The notes under the pieces were generated by a model. It was given only the letters and a program-made list of their open reading frames with translations, did not search any database and was not told the DNA's origin. The position numbers and the translations under genes are program-made. A stretch of 22,024 nucleotides of DNA from Clostridiales bacterium. GTDB taxonomy: Bacteria > Bacillota > Clostridia > Clostridiales > Caloramatoraceae. The stretch spans positions 1 to 22,024 of the forward strand of contig JAOAFH010000121.1 in the NCBI GenBank assembly GCA_026416355.1, written 5' to 3'. Positions 7,559-15,221 of this stretch are shown in pieces (positions within the stretch are counted from its first letter, which is position 1; the number at the start of each line of letters is the position of its first letter).

Positions 7559-8134
7559 ATGTCAAATAAGAAGTACTTAATAATGCAACAAGATATTACA
7601 GATTGTGCGGCAGCATGCTTGGCTACTGTATGTATGTACTATAAAAAAGAAATAACAATAACAAAACTGAGAGATATATTAGGAACTGATATAAAAGGAA
7701 CGACATTAAAAGGATTAGAAGAAGGAGCTAGAAGATTAGGTTTTGATACTCGCGCTGTTAGAGTAGACAAAGATGGATTTAAAAGTAAGTATACATTACC
7801 AGCTATTGCACATGTGATTACAGATGAAGGACTTAGTCATTTTGTAGTTATACATAAAATAAAAAAAGATAATGTGATAATTTTAGATCCAGCAAAAGGA
7901 GAAAGAAAGCAAAGTATAGAAGAGTTTTATAAAAATTTTGATGGAATACTTCTACTCCTAGCGCCAAACAATGAATTTTCAAGAGAAAAAGTAGATAGAG
8001 AAGGTATGCTATTAAAGTTCATTAAGCTTTTATTACCACAAAAACAGCTATTTATATATAGCATAATTACATCAATAATACTTACAGTACTAGGAATAGC
8101 TTCATCATTTTTCAATAAGTTTTTAATGGATTAA
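7559..8134 (+). CDS. C39-peptidase ABC exporter, N-terminal fragment (peptidase and first helix) ending at an in-frame stop
   Basis: This 191-residue piece is the front of a bacteriocin-type peptidase-containing ABC exporter (PCAT1/LagD/ComA family), which removes double-glycine leaders and exports the peptide. The C39 domain is complete: Gln10 (oxyanion hole), Cys16 in 'QQDITDCAAAC', His94 in 'LSHFVVIHK' and Asp110 in 'ILDPAKG'. Residues about 165-187 are the first membrane helix. Translation then meets TAA (8132-8134), but the same frame continues through the rest of the exporter with no other defect. Homologues have an acidic residue at about this place, so a GAA-to-TAA change is the simple explanation. 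The ATG at 7559 has AAAGGGG five bases upstream. Confidence 0.9.
   Translation: MSNKKYLIMQQDITDCAAACLATVCMYYKKEITITKLRDILGTDIKGTTLKGLEEGARRLGFDTRAVRVDKDGFKSKYTLPAIAHVITDEGLSHFVVIHKIKKDNVIILDPAKGERKQSIEEFYKNFDGILLLLAPNNEFSREKVDREGMLLKFIKLLLPQKQLFIYSIITSIILTVLGIASSFFNKFLMD
8132..8134 (+). other. In-frame TAA interrupting the exporter gene
   Basis: The stop lies in the same frame as both halves: codons before read FFNKFLMD and codons after read ILPYGLKNQL. No frameshift is present. A TTG at 8138-8140 is in frame four bases past the stop, but no ribosome binding site precedes it. The interruption is therefore a nonsense change, a base error, or a site of reinitiation or readthrough. Confidence 0.9.
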
Positions 8135-8137
8135 ATA

Positions 8138-9823
8138 TTGCCATATGGACTAAAAAACCAATTGAAAGTTTTTGTTATTGGATTTTTTATATTAGGATTA
8201 ACACAGGCTATTTTATCAGCCATAAGGCAGCATATGTTACTTTATTTATCTCAAAAAATAGATATTCCCTTATTACTTGGCTATTTTAAACATGTATATA
8301 AATTACCAATGCAGTTTTTTACAACTAGAAAAGTTGGGGATATTTTAACAAGGTTTAGTGACTCTTTTACAATAAAAAATGTTTTAACGTCAGTTACACT
8401 ATCATTGGTAATAGATGTAATTTTAGCATCTGTATCAGCAGTTATATTGTATTTAATGAATAATATTCTTTTTATAGTAATAGTTATTTTAACAGTTATA
8501 AGTGCAATATTAATATATGTATTTAAGGAACCATATAAGAAAATTAATTTAAAGCAGATGGAAGCAGGAGCTAGACTTAATAGTCACATTATAGAAACAT
8601 TAAAAGGAGTAGAAACTATTAAAGTACTTGCTGCTGAAGATAAAACAATAGAGAAGTTAGAAATAGAGTGTATAAAAAATTTAAAAGTAGCTTTTAAAGA
8701 AGGGGTTCTTTCAAATATACAAGGTACTATTTCATCAGGTATATCAATATTAGGCAATTTGGTGATTATGTTTATCGGAGCAAATTTAGTAATGGATAAT
8801 AAAATAACTTTAGGTAGTCTAATGGCTTTTACATCGCTTTCACATTATTTTATGGATCCGATAGGAAGACTTATTGGATTACAATTAACAATTCAAGAGG
8901 CTAGTATTTCTTTAAAAAGAATATCCGAAATATATGAAGTAGAAAAGGAACAAGTTGATGATGATAAAATAAAAATAGAGTCAATAGATGGAGATATTGA
9001 ACTAGAAAATATTACTTTTAGATATGGAAGTAGAAAACCTGTACTTAATAATGTAACAATAAAAATACCTAAGGGTAAAAAAGTTGCATTAGTAGGGGAA
9101 TCGGGTAGTGGAAAAACAACAATATCAAAATTAATACTTAAATATTATAAACTAGAGGAAGGTGAAATAAAGATTTCAGGATATGATATTGAAGAACTTG
9201 ATATATATTCCTTAAGAAAATCAATATCATATGTGCCACAAAATATAGAACTATTTTCAGGAACAATTAGAGAAAATATTATGCTAGGGAAGGGAAATGC
9301 TACATATCAAGAAATTAAAGATGCATGTGAAGATGCAGGTTGTATAGAATTTATTGAAAGATTACCAGCAAAATATGATACTTTTTTAGATGAAGCTGGC
9401 GGAGGACTATCAGGTGGAGAAAAGCAAAGATTAGCATTAGCTAGAGCATTAATAAAAAAATCTAAATTTTTAATACTAGATGAAGCAACTAGCAATTTGG
9501 ATTTTATAAGTGAATCAAAAATATATGATACTTTATTTGTAAAGGGTAAAAACACAACAATGCTAATTATTGCACATAGATTATCTACTATCAGAAATTG
9601 TGACATTATATATGTAATGGATAAAGGCAGAGTAGTTGAGATTGGAGATCATGAAACATTATTAAGCAAAAAGGGGTATTATTACAAATTATTTGTAAGT
9701 CAAGTAGGTAAAATTGATGTTGATGATAATATTAAAGAACAAGTAGCTATAACTGATGAGACTATAATAGATGATTATATGACAGATGATTTTGAGGATG
9801 GTGAAGTTTGTGAATACAACTGA
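8138..9823 (+). CDS. C39-peptidase ABC exporter, C-terminal fragment (membrane helices 2-6 and ATPase)
   Basis: The 561 codons after the in-frame stop hold the rest of the exporter. Membrane helices fill about residues 8-240, and the nucleotide-binding domain has Walker A GESGSGKTT (320-328), Q-loop Gln368, signature LSGGEKQ (424-430), Walker B FLILDEA (444-450) and H-loop His480. 'LPMQFFTTRKVGDILTRF' and 'HIIETLKGVETIKVLAAE' are typical of the PCAT family. With the first part it would make about 754 residues, slightly longer than usual because of an acidic tail after about residue 525. TTG 8138 has no ribosome site, so independent translation would rely on reinitiation. Everything downstream of the stop looks under selection. 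The 3' end overlaps the next gene. Confidence 0.88.
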   Translation: MPYGLKNQLKVFVIGFFILGLTQAILSAIRQHMLLYLSQKIDIPLLLGYFKHVYKLPMQFFTTRKVGDILTRFSDSFTIKNVLTSVTLSLVIDVILASVSAVILYLMNNILFIVIVILTVISAILIYVFKEPYKKINLKQMEAGARLNSHIIETLKGVETIKVLAAEDKTIEKLEIECIKNLKVAFKEGVLSNIQGTISSGISILGNLVIMFIGANLVMDNKITLGSLMAFTSLSHYFMDPIGRLIGLQLTIQEASISLKRISEIYEVEKEQVDDDKIKIESIDGDIELENITFRYGSRKPVLNNVTIKIPKGKKVALVGESGSGKTTISKLILKYYKLEEGEIKISGYDIEELDIYSLRKSISYVPQNIELFSGTIRENIMLGKGNATYQEIKDACEDAGCIEFIERLPAKYDTFLDEAGGGLSGGEKQRLALARALIKKSKFLILDEATSNLDFISESKIYDTLFVKGKNTTMLIIAHRLSTIRNCDIIYVMDKGRVVEIGDHETLLSKKGYYYKLFVSQVGKIDVDDNIKEQVAITDETIIDDYMTDDFEDGEVCEYN

Positions 9824-10307
9824 AAAGATTGTGATAAGAGAAAATAAAACTTTAAAACTTAATAATGTACTTATCAGAGAAATAAATGAAAATGAGTTTA
9901 TGGATATAAACAAGGTAGCATATATGATGGAAAGCTATATAAAATCTAAGGGAAATGCAATAGTAGGTCCGATGATTAATTATACTTCAGCTATATTGAA
10001 TGAAAATGGACAAGCTAAAATAATATTAAAACTAATATTACAACTTAAAACACCACTCCATAATGTGGATGCACCATATGAATTTAAAAACCAAATAAAA
10101 GTTAGCAATTGTTTGTTTGCTAGATTTATGGAAAAAGAAGAAAATCTACAGTTTGCATATTCTAAATTACAGTTACATGCATTTGAAAATAATATAAAAC
10201 TAAAAGGAGATAGCTATACTGTTTTTGTAGATAAAAAATATAACAAAATGGTAGCAGATGTATTTATGGAAGTATCGAAGGAGGACATATCATTTGAAGC
10301 TGTATAG
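9810..10307 (+). CDS. Unrecognised small protein of the peptide-export operon
   Basis: A soluble protein of about 165 residues with no catalytic motif or signal peptide that I recognise. The body alternates strands and helices: 'MESYIKSKGNAIVGPMINYTS' (about 40-60), 'IILKLILQLKTP' (71-82), 'CLFARFMEKEENLQFAYSKL' (101-120), 'GDSYTVFVDKK' (133-143). This pattern is reminiscent of a GyrI-like/effector-binding or SecB-like small beta domain; both are guesses. It overlaps the exporter 3' end and the following HlyD-like gene, so it is tightly coupled to export and may be a chaperone or assembly factor for the precursor. GTG at 9810 is chosen because GAGG (9794-9797) and GGTGA precede it; ATG 9798 and ATG 9786 are in-frame alternatives. 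Confidence 0.7.
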   Translation: MNTTEKIVIRENKTLKLNNVLIREINENEFMDINKVAYMMESYIKSKGNAIVGPMINYTSAILNENGQAKIILKLILQLKTPLHNVDAPYEFKNQIKVSNCLFARFMEKEENLQFAYSKLQLHAFENNIKLKGDSYTVFVDKKYNKMVADVFMEVSKEDISFEAV

Positions 10308-11370
10308 TTTAAATGAAATAACAGACAGTAAATTGCTTTATGATAAAAAACCACCAAAATTTATGATATATATTATATTAACAGTTTTAATATTGGTAAT
10401 AGGGGCTATTATATGGAGTACAAAATCAATAAAGACATTTGTTGTGAAAGGACAAGGGATTGTTACAAGTAAAAATAAAACAAACATTATGGCAAAGGTT
10501 TCAGGTGAAATTAAAGAAGTATATATAGAAGAAGGTATGGAAGTTAAACAAGGGGATATATTAATGATATTTAATCCGTCAGAACAGAAATATCAGATAG
10601 AACAAATAGAAGGGCAAATAAAAATATTACAAAATAGGATAAAGCAACTAAAAAGAGCAGAAGATGAATTGAGTAAAGGTAAAAATACATTTAGTAAAAA
10701 CAACTTAGATGAGGTAGAGTTTTACAATAAAATAAATAGTTGCTATACAAAACAAAAAGAATATGAGATAGATGAAGAAACACTAAAAAAACAAAACTAT
10801 ACAGATGAACAAATAAAAAACTATAAAGAACAATCTAAAATAAAAAAGGAACAGATTTATTATGATACAATAGTTTCAATTATAAACGAACGAAAACAAT
10901 TAGAAATAGAATTGCAAAAACTGATAACCCAAAGAGATACACTAAACAACTCAAAAGAAGAATATAAAGTTTTTGCACAAAACTCTGGTAAAGTTCATTT
11001 AAATATACCTTTAAACAAAGGTATGGTTGTACAAGGTGGAAGCTTGATAGGTACAATTTCTAGCACAGAAGAGTTAATAATAGAAACATTGATTTCAAGT
11101 AGTGATAGACCAAGAATACATAAAGACGATGAAGTACAAATGGCAGTATTAGGACTTAATCAAGCAGAGTATGGAACATTAAAAGGGAAAGTAATATCAA
11201 TTGATGAAGATGCAACAATAGACAGTGAAAAGGGGAATATATATTTTAAAGTTAAAGTAAAACCAGAAAAAGAATATCTATTAGATAAAAAAGGAGAGAA
11301 GGTAAACTTAACATTGGGAATGGTTGTAGAATCAAGAGTAAAATATGAGAAAATAATATATTTTAAGTAA
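10294..11370 (+). CDS. HlyD-like membrane-fusion protein of bacteriocin export
   Basis: The 358-residue accessory protein partners peptidase-containing ABC exporters in peptide secretion. A cytoplasmic N-terminus of about 22 residues is followed by one membrane helix (23-42). Then come the first half of a lipoyl-like domain ('NIMAKVSGEIKEVYIEEGMEVKQGD', about 64-88), a long charged coiled coil (about 97-222), the second lipoyl half ('FAQNSGKVHLNIPLNKGMVVQGG', 227-249) and a beta-barrel region to the end. This is the HlyD/LcnD order. The start is TTG at 10294, nine bases after a perfect AAGGAGG (10278-10284); the earlier ATG at 10258 lacks such a site. It overlaps the preceding gene by 14 bases. 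Confidence 0.9.
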   Translation: MKLYSLNEITDSKLLYDKKPPKFMIYIILTVLILVIGAIIWSTKSIKTFVVKGQGIVTSKNKTNIMAKVSGEIKEVYIEEGMEVKQGDILMIFNPSEQKYQIEQIEGQIKILQNRIKQLKRAEDELSKGKNTFSKNNLDEVEFYNKINSCYTKQKEYEIDEETLKKQNYTDEQIKNYKEQSKIKKEQIYYDTIVSIINERKQLEIELQKLITQRDTLNNSKEEYKVFAQNSGKVHLNIPLNKGMVVQGGSLIGTISSTEELIIETLISSSDRPRIHKDDEVQMAVLGLNQAEYGTLKGKVISIDEDATIDSEKGNIYFKVKVKPEKEYLLDKKGEKVNLTLGMVVESRVKYEKIIYFK

Positions 11371-11410
11371 TTTATAGAGCAAATTGGAGTTAAATTAAAA
11401 TAACAAAAGA

Positions 11411-11440
11411 AATTAAAGGTAGCGACCGATGCCTTTAATT
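11411..11440 (+). promoter_or_regulatory. Hairpin between the HlyD-like gene and the precursor gene
   Basis: AATTAAAGGTA (11411-11421) pairs with TGCCTTTAATT (11430-11440), an 11-bp stem with one G-U pair and an eight-base loop. No T run follows, so it is not an ordinary terminator. It may mark a processing or stabilising site that lets the precursor mRNA accumulate. Confidence 0.55.
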
Positions 11441-11476
11441 ATATATAATAACATTATAAGGAAAGGGGCAATACAA

Positions 11477-11884
11477 ATGAATGCATTAGCATTAAAAAGG
11501 AATTATCAATTACAATTACCAAATAGTTTTGTTGATGTTGACAGTGAGGAAATGGAGTATGTTGATGGGGGAGGCATCGGAATAAATATACCTAATTGGG
11601 TTGTTGGTGGTGCAATAGATACAGCAATTTTTTTAATTCCTCAAATAAAAGCTTTAAAAGGAACAATAATAGGTGTAGCTATGTTATCTGAAACTGCAAG
11701 AACTTCAATAGTTAGAGCTATATGTAGTACTGTAACAAAGGTAACAATGGGAGTTATATCTCTTTCAGAAAATAAGGTACTTGGGGCTATCATAGCATTT
11801 ACAGGATTTTCAATTGGAAATTTTGTAGCACAAAAACTTTTGGATCCAATGGATGGTGTGATAGATGGATATATAACAATTTAA
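11477..11884 (+). CDS. Double-glycine leader peptide precursor, bacteriocin-like, with long hydrophobic core
   Basis: The 135-residue product begins with a classical GG leader: after 'LQLPNSFVDVDSEEMEYVDGGG', cleavage is expected after Gly32 or Gly33, with Met26, Val29 and the acidic residues placed as in C39 substrates. The remaining ~102 residues form a hydrophobic, Gly-rich core with one Cys (83), a helix-like 'VLGAIIAFTGFSIGNFVAQKL' (101-121, contains GxxxG) and a short polar end. This is long for an unmodified class II bacteriocin (usually 30-60 residues). It follows the exporter genes directly. ATG 11477 has AAGGGG eight bases upstream; the frame stays open to 11429 but that start lies inside a hairpin without a ribosome site. 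Activity as a bacteriocin is inferred. Confidence 0.85.
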   Translation: MNALALKRNYQLQLPNSFVDVDSEEMEYVDGGGIGINIPNWVVGGAIDTAIFLIPQIKALKGTIIGVAMLSETARTSIVRAICSTVTKVTMGVISLSENKVLGAIIAFTGFSIGNFVAQKLLDPMDGVIDGYITI

Positions 11885-11956
11885 TTAAAAATTTAATATA
11901 TAAATTATATGTCTTTACGTATAAAGAATAAATTTATCACTTAATTGATTTTTAAC

Positions 11957-11980
11957 TGTGAGGTGAATAAACACCTCGCA
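11957..11980 (+). repeat. Hairpin downstream of the precursor gene
   Basis: TGTGAGGTG (11957-11965) pairs with CACCTCGCA (11972-11980) around the loop AATAAA. It is followed by A-rich rather than T-rich sequence, so it is more likely an mRNA 3' stabiliser than a terminator on this strand. Confidence 0.5.
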
Positions 11981-12010
11981 AAAATAATTAGATTTAAATA
12001 TATATAAAAT

Positions 12011-12048
12011 CTGAGTGAATTTTTCAAATATAAATTCGGAGCTTTTTT
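12011..12048 (+). terminator. Possible weak terminator before the immunity candidate
   Basis: GAATTT (12017-12022) can pair with AAATTC (12033-12038) across a 10-base loop, plus one adjacent wobble; the stem is followed by GGAGC and T6 (12043-12048). The stem is short and AT-rich, so termination would be partial. Confidence 0.35.
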
Positions 12049-12105
12049 AAAAATGCATTTAATTTTAATATTTATAAAGATATTGATAAAAACTGGAGGT
12101 TTACC

Positions 12106-12753
12106 TTGGGAAAATTAAATAATATTTATTTATTCGGTAAAAGTATTTATTTTTATATTGCGTTTATATATGTTTTAACAATATATAAAATTTATGAATT
12201 TATAAAGAAAAAAAAGGTTCAATATTTACCTTTGTTTCTTATTATTAATATAATTGTTTTTTCAGTTTTTCTTTTTTTATTAATAAAGTATGATAAAGGC
12301 AATGACAGATTAAAATCTGGATGTCTTTCTATAATTTTAGTTTGTATATTTATGCTATACAGAGCTAAACATGATAAAAGGGGTAAATTTATTAACGATA
12401 TTATTTTCAATCAGAATATATGGGAAAAAACACATATATATTTTTTTCCACAAGAATTTAATAATCAAGAGCTAAAAATAATTGAAATAAAACTAAAACA
12501 AATTTTAGATATATTAAATAGCAGACGGTTTGATAAGAAAGCAGGAGTAGCATTTTTATGGATAAAAAAGAGTAGAAATATAATAACAATAAGGTTAGTG
12601 AATCAATTGAATTATAAGTGTGAAGATATAAGTGAAAGTATTATTTTTGCTTATGAGAATATAAAAAATACTTTTAATTCAACTCTAAATATTAGAGGTG
12701 AAATTGATAAAAAAATAGAATTGCATTTTGAAATTTTATCTAATGAAATTTAA
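12106..12753 (+). CDS. Membrane protein at the end of the peptide cluster, candidate immunity protein
   Basis: I do not recognise the family. The 215-residue product has three hydrophobic segments near the N-terminus (about 13-33, 40-61 and 71-86) and then about 125 residues of charged, Lys/Ile/Asn-rich cytosolic sequence. Its position after the precursor, its small size and membrane location fit an immunity protein, but position is the only real evidence. The start is TTG at 12106, with GGAGG at 12095-12099. It is very AT-rich, like the rest of the cluster. A strong terminator follows 80 bases later. Confidence 0.6.
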   Translation: MGKLNNIYLFGKSIYFYIAFIYVLTIYKIYEFIKKKKVQYLPLFLIINIIVFSVFLFLLIKYDKGNDRLKSGCLSIILVCIFMLYRAKHDKRGKFINDIIFNQNIWEKTHIYFFPQEFNNQELKIIEIKLKQILDILNSRRFDKKAGVAFLWIKKSRNIITIRLVNQLNYKCEDISESIIFAYENIKNTFNSTLNIRGEIDKKIELHFEILSNEI

Positions 12754-12832
12754 TGTAAGCTATAAAAATTAAAAAGTTAGTGTATATTATTAGCCATTTA
12801 TATTTTGCTATTTGGATTTTTGTTAATAGTCA

Positions 12833-12866
12833 GGCAGGTATTTGAATTAGAATACCTGCCCTTTTT
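12833..12866 (+). terminator. Strong intrinsic terminator closing the peptide cluster
   Basis: GGCAGGTATT (12833-12842) pairs perfectly with AATACCTGCC (12851-12860), eight-base loop, followed by CTTTTT. It is the right edge of the accessory region. Confidence 0.92.
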
Positions 12867-12938
12867 ATATGCTTATCACCAGTGATGTATGGTTTGTTCG
12901 ATTATTCATAAATATGTAATGATTTTTTTTAGTAGTTA

Positions 12939-12947
12939 TGGTAAAAT
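12939..12947 (+). promoter_or_regulatory. Extended -10 element upstream of tagO/wecA
   Basis: TGGTAAAAT gives TG-n-TAAAAT, 37 bases before the ATG. The -35 side is poor, as is common with extended -10 promoters. The same nine-base element occurs at 16542-16550. Confidence 0.45.
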
Positions 12948-12983
12948 GTCTATGGTATTTTAAATGCAAGGAGATGCAATATA

Positions 12984-14012
12984 ATGTTTAAATATATAGT
13001 TTTGTTTTTGACACCGCTTATTTTATCTTTTTTATTTACTCCAGTTGCAAAAAAAATAGCATATAAGTTAAATGCCATAGATGTTCCAAAGGATGAAAGA
13101 CGTGTACATAAAAAGCCAATTCCTAGACTTGGTGGGCTTGCAATATTTGTTTCTTTTTTAATTGTTTCGTTAATGAAGTTTGGATTTGACAAACACGTTG
13201 TAGGAATACTTTTAGGTGATTTAATAATTGTAATTATGGGTGTATTTGATGATATAAAGGAATTGTCACCAAAGAAGAAATTAGTTTTTCAAATATTAGC
13301 ATCAATTGTTCTACTTCTTTATGGTATTAGGGTAGATCACATCACAATACCTTTTTTACCTGGAACAGGTACATATTTCATTGGGTGGCTTGGGATACCT
13401 ATAACAATTGTATGGGTTGTTGGAATTACAAATGCAGTAAATTTGATAGATGGACTAGACGGACTTGCATGTGGTGTTTGCAGTATTGCAGCTTTATCAT
13501 TGTTTGGTGTTTCCATAATTAGTGGTAGATATACAGCAGCAATGCTATCACTTATTTTATCAGGTTCATGTTTAGGATTTTTATATTATAACTTTAATCC
13601 TGCATCGATTTTTATGGGAGATACAGGTTCGCAGTTTTTAGGATTTACATTAGCAGCAATTTCACTTCAGGGAGCAATTAAATCTGCCACTGCTGTTGCT
13701 GTTGCAGTTCCAATTTTAGCATTGGGACTTCCAATATATGATACATTATTTGCAATGTTAAGAAGAAAACTAAACAATAGGCCTATAATGGAGGCAGACA
13801 AAGGACATCTTCATCATAGACTACTTGGATTAGGATATTCACAAAAACAAGTTGCAATAATAATGTATATTGTAAGTGCAATTTTTGGATTGACATCAAT
13901 TATTGCAATGTATGTATCAACTAAAAAATCATACTTGATTTTAATGATAGTTTGCACATTAGTTTTGGCATTTGCAACTGAACTTGGGTTACTTAAAAAG
14001 GTAAAGAGGTGA
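12984..14012 (+). CDS. tagO: Undecaprenyl-phosphate N-acetylglucosaminyl 1-phosphate transferase (TagO/WecA family)
   Basis: This 342-residue integral membrane enzyme transfers a sugar 1-phosphate, probably GlcNAc-1-P, from a UDP-sugar to undecaprenyl phosphate, the first step of teichoic acid or polysaccharide synthesis. About ten helices are visible. Polyprenyl-phosphate transferase motifs are present: Asp89-Asp90 in 'GVFDDIKELSPKKK', NLIDGLDG (153-160), FMGDTGSQFLG (210-220) and the WecA/TagO-type 'ADKGHLHHRLLGLG'. The HLHHR loop separates it from MraY. ATG 12984 has AAGGAGA upstream. UDP-GlcNAc 2-epimerase follows after 4 bases, so the two likely act on the same UDP-GlcNAc pool. Confidence 0.95.
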   Translation: MFKYIVLFLTPLILSFLFTPVAKKIAYKLNAIDVPKDERRVHKKPIPRLGGLAIFVSFLIVSLMKFGFDKHVVGILLGDLIIVIMGVFDDIKELSPKKKLVFQILASIVLLLYGIRVDHITIPFLPGTGTYFIGWLGIPITIVWVVGITNAVNLIDGLDGLACGVCSIAALSLFGVSIISGRYTAAMLSLILSGSCLGFLYYNFNPASIFMGDTGSQFLGFTLAAISLQGAIKSATAVAVAVPILALGLPIYDTLFAMLRRKLNNRPIMEADKGHLHHRLLGLGYSQKQVAIIMYIVSAIFGLTSIIAMYVSTKKSYLILMIVCTLVLAFATELGLLKKVKR

Positions 14013-14016
14013 TTAT

Positions 14017-15174
14017 ATGAATAAAGTAAAAGTAATGACTATATTTGGAACAAGACCAGAGGCCATAAAAATGGCTCCGCTTGTAAAAGAGCTTGAAAAA
14101 AGACAAGAGGTTGAGTCAATTGTTTGTGTTACAGCACAGCATAGACAAATGCTAGACCAAGTATTAGACCTATTTAAAATAACTCCTGATTACGATTTAA
14201 ACATAATGAAGGAAAGACAAAGCCTTACAACAATTACAACAGGTGTTCTAGAGGGATTAGATGAACTTTTCAAAACTGTCAAGCCAGACATAGTTTTAGT
14301 TCATGGGGATACCACAACTACATTTGCAGGAAGTCTTGCTGCATTTTACAACAAAATAAAAATAGGACACGTTGAAGCGGGACTTAGAACATTTGATAAA
14401 TACTTCCCATTCCCTGAGGAAATAAACAGAAAGCTAACAGGAGCCCTTGCAGATATTCATTTTGCTCCAACAAATACATCAAAGAACAATCTTTTAAGAG
14501 AAGGAATAAATGAAAAAGACATTTATATTACAGGAAATACAGTAATAGATGCATTAGAAGAAACTGTTTGTGAAGATTATGTTTTTGAAAATGAAGAGCT
14601 AAATAATATAGACTTTAAAAATAAAAAGGTTATAATGGTTACAGCCCCCAGACGTGAAAATTGGGGAGAACCACTTGAAAATATATGTAGAGCATTTAAG
14701 AAAATAGTTGAAAACAATAAAGATGTAGAGATTGTATATCTAGTTCATCTAAATCCTGTAGTTAGAGAAACTGTTTATGGAATATTAGATGGAGTAGAGA
14801 GAGTTCACCTACTTCCTCCTCTAGATACAAAGGAAACACATAATCTTATGAATAGATGTTATATGGTAATGACTGATTCAGGTGGACTACAAGAGGAAGC
14901 ACCACATCTTGGAAAGCCAGTATTGGTTTTAAGAGATGTTACAGAGCGCCCTGAGGCGGTTGAGGCAGGAACAGTTAAGGGTATTGGAACAGATGAAGAA
15001 AATGTTTATAAAATAGCAAATGAACTTATAAATAACAAAGATGCATATTCAAATATGGCCAATGCAGTTAACCCATATGGAGATGGTCATGCTTCAAGAA
15101 GAATTGTTGATGCTATTTTATATTATTTTGGAATGAATAATCAAAGACCAGAGGAATTTAAACCGCATAAATAG
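14017..15174 (+). CDS. wecB: UDP-N-acetylglucosamine 2-epimerase (non-hydrolysing)
   Basis: The 385-residue cytosolic enzyme interconverts UDP-GlcNAc and UDP-ManNAc, supplying ManNAc for wall teichoic acid linkage units or surface polysaccharide. It has the GT-B fold signatures of the family: GTRPEAIKMAP (11-21), HGDTTTT (96-102), HVEAGLRTFDKYFPFPEE (118-135) and 'TDSGGLQEEAPHLGKPVLV' with 'TERPEAVEAGT' near the C-terminus. The length is normal. ATG 14017 is preceded by AGAGGTGAT at the end of tagO. The TagO–WecB pairing is common in Firmicutes near the atp operon. Confidence 0.97.
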   Translation: MNKVKVMTIFGTRPEAIKMAPLVKELEKRQEVESIVCVTAQHRQMLDQVLDLFKITPDYDLNIMKERQSLTTITTGVLEGLDELFKTVKPDIVLVHGDTTTTFAGSLAAFYNKIKIGHVEAGLRTFDKYFPFPEEINRKLTGALADIHFAPTNTSKNNLLREGINEKDIYITGNTVIDALEETVCEDYVFENEELNNIDFKNKKVIMVTAPRRENWGEPLENICRAFKKIVENNKDVEIVYLVHLNPVVRETVYGILDGVERVHLLPPLDTKETHNLMNRCYMVMTDSGGLQEEAPHLGKPVLVLRDVTERPEAVEAGTVKGIGTDEENVYKIANELINNKDAYSNMANAVNPYGDGHASRRIVDAILYYFGMNNQRPEEFKPHK

Positions 15175-15192
15175 TTAATAAATTAGCAAATA

Positions 15193-15221
15193 TATACAGC
15201 CCCTTATATATGTGTTATAAT
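15193..15221 (+). promoter_or_regulatory. Promoter of the thiolase gene
   Basis: TATACA (15193-15198) and an extended -10 TGTTATAAT (15213-15221, -10 at 15216) are 17 bases apart. Transcription should begin near 15228, about 32 bases before the ATG. Confidence 0.65.

Noticed and set aside
8138..9823. The second exporter fragment as an independent ABC transporter gene without peptidase
   Set aside because: It lacks the first membrane helix, begins at TTG with no ribosome binding site, and continues exactly the frame of the first fragment. It is one gene with a stop.
11429..11476. Upstream extension of the precursor reading frame, giving 151 residues
   Set aside because: The start would lie inside the 11411-11440 hairpin, has no ribosome site, and would put 16 residues ahead of a leader of normal length. 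ATG 11477 has AAGGGG at the right distance.
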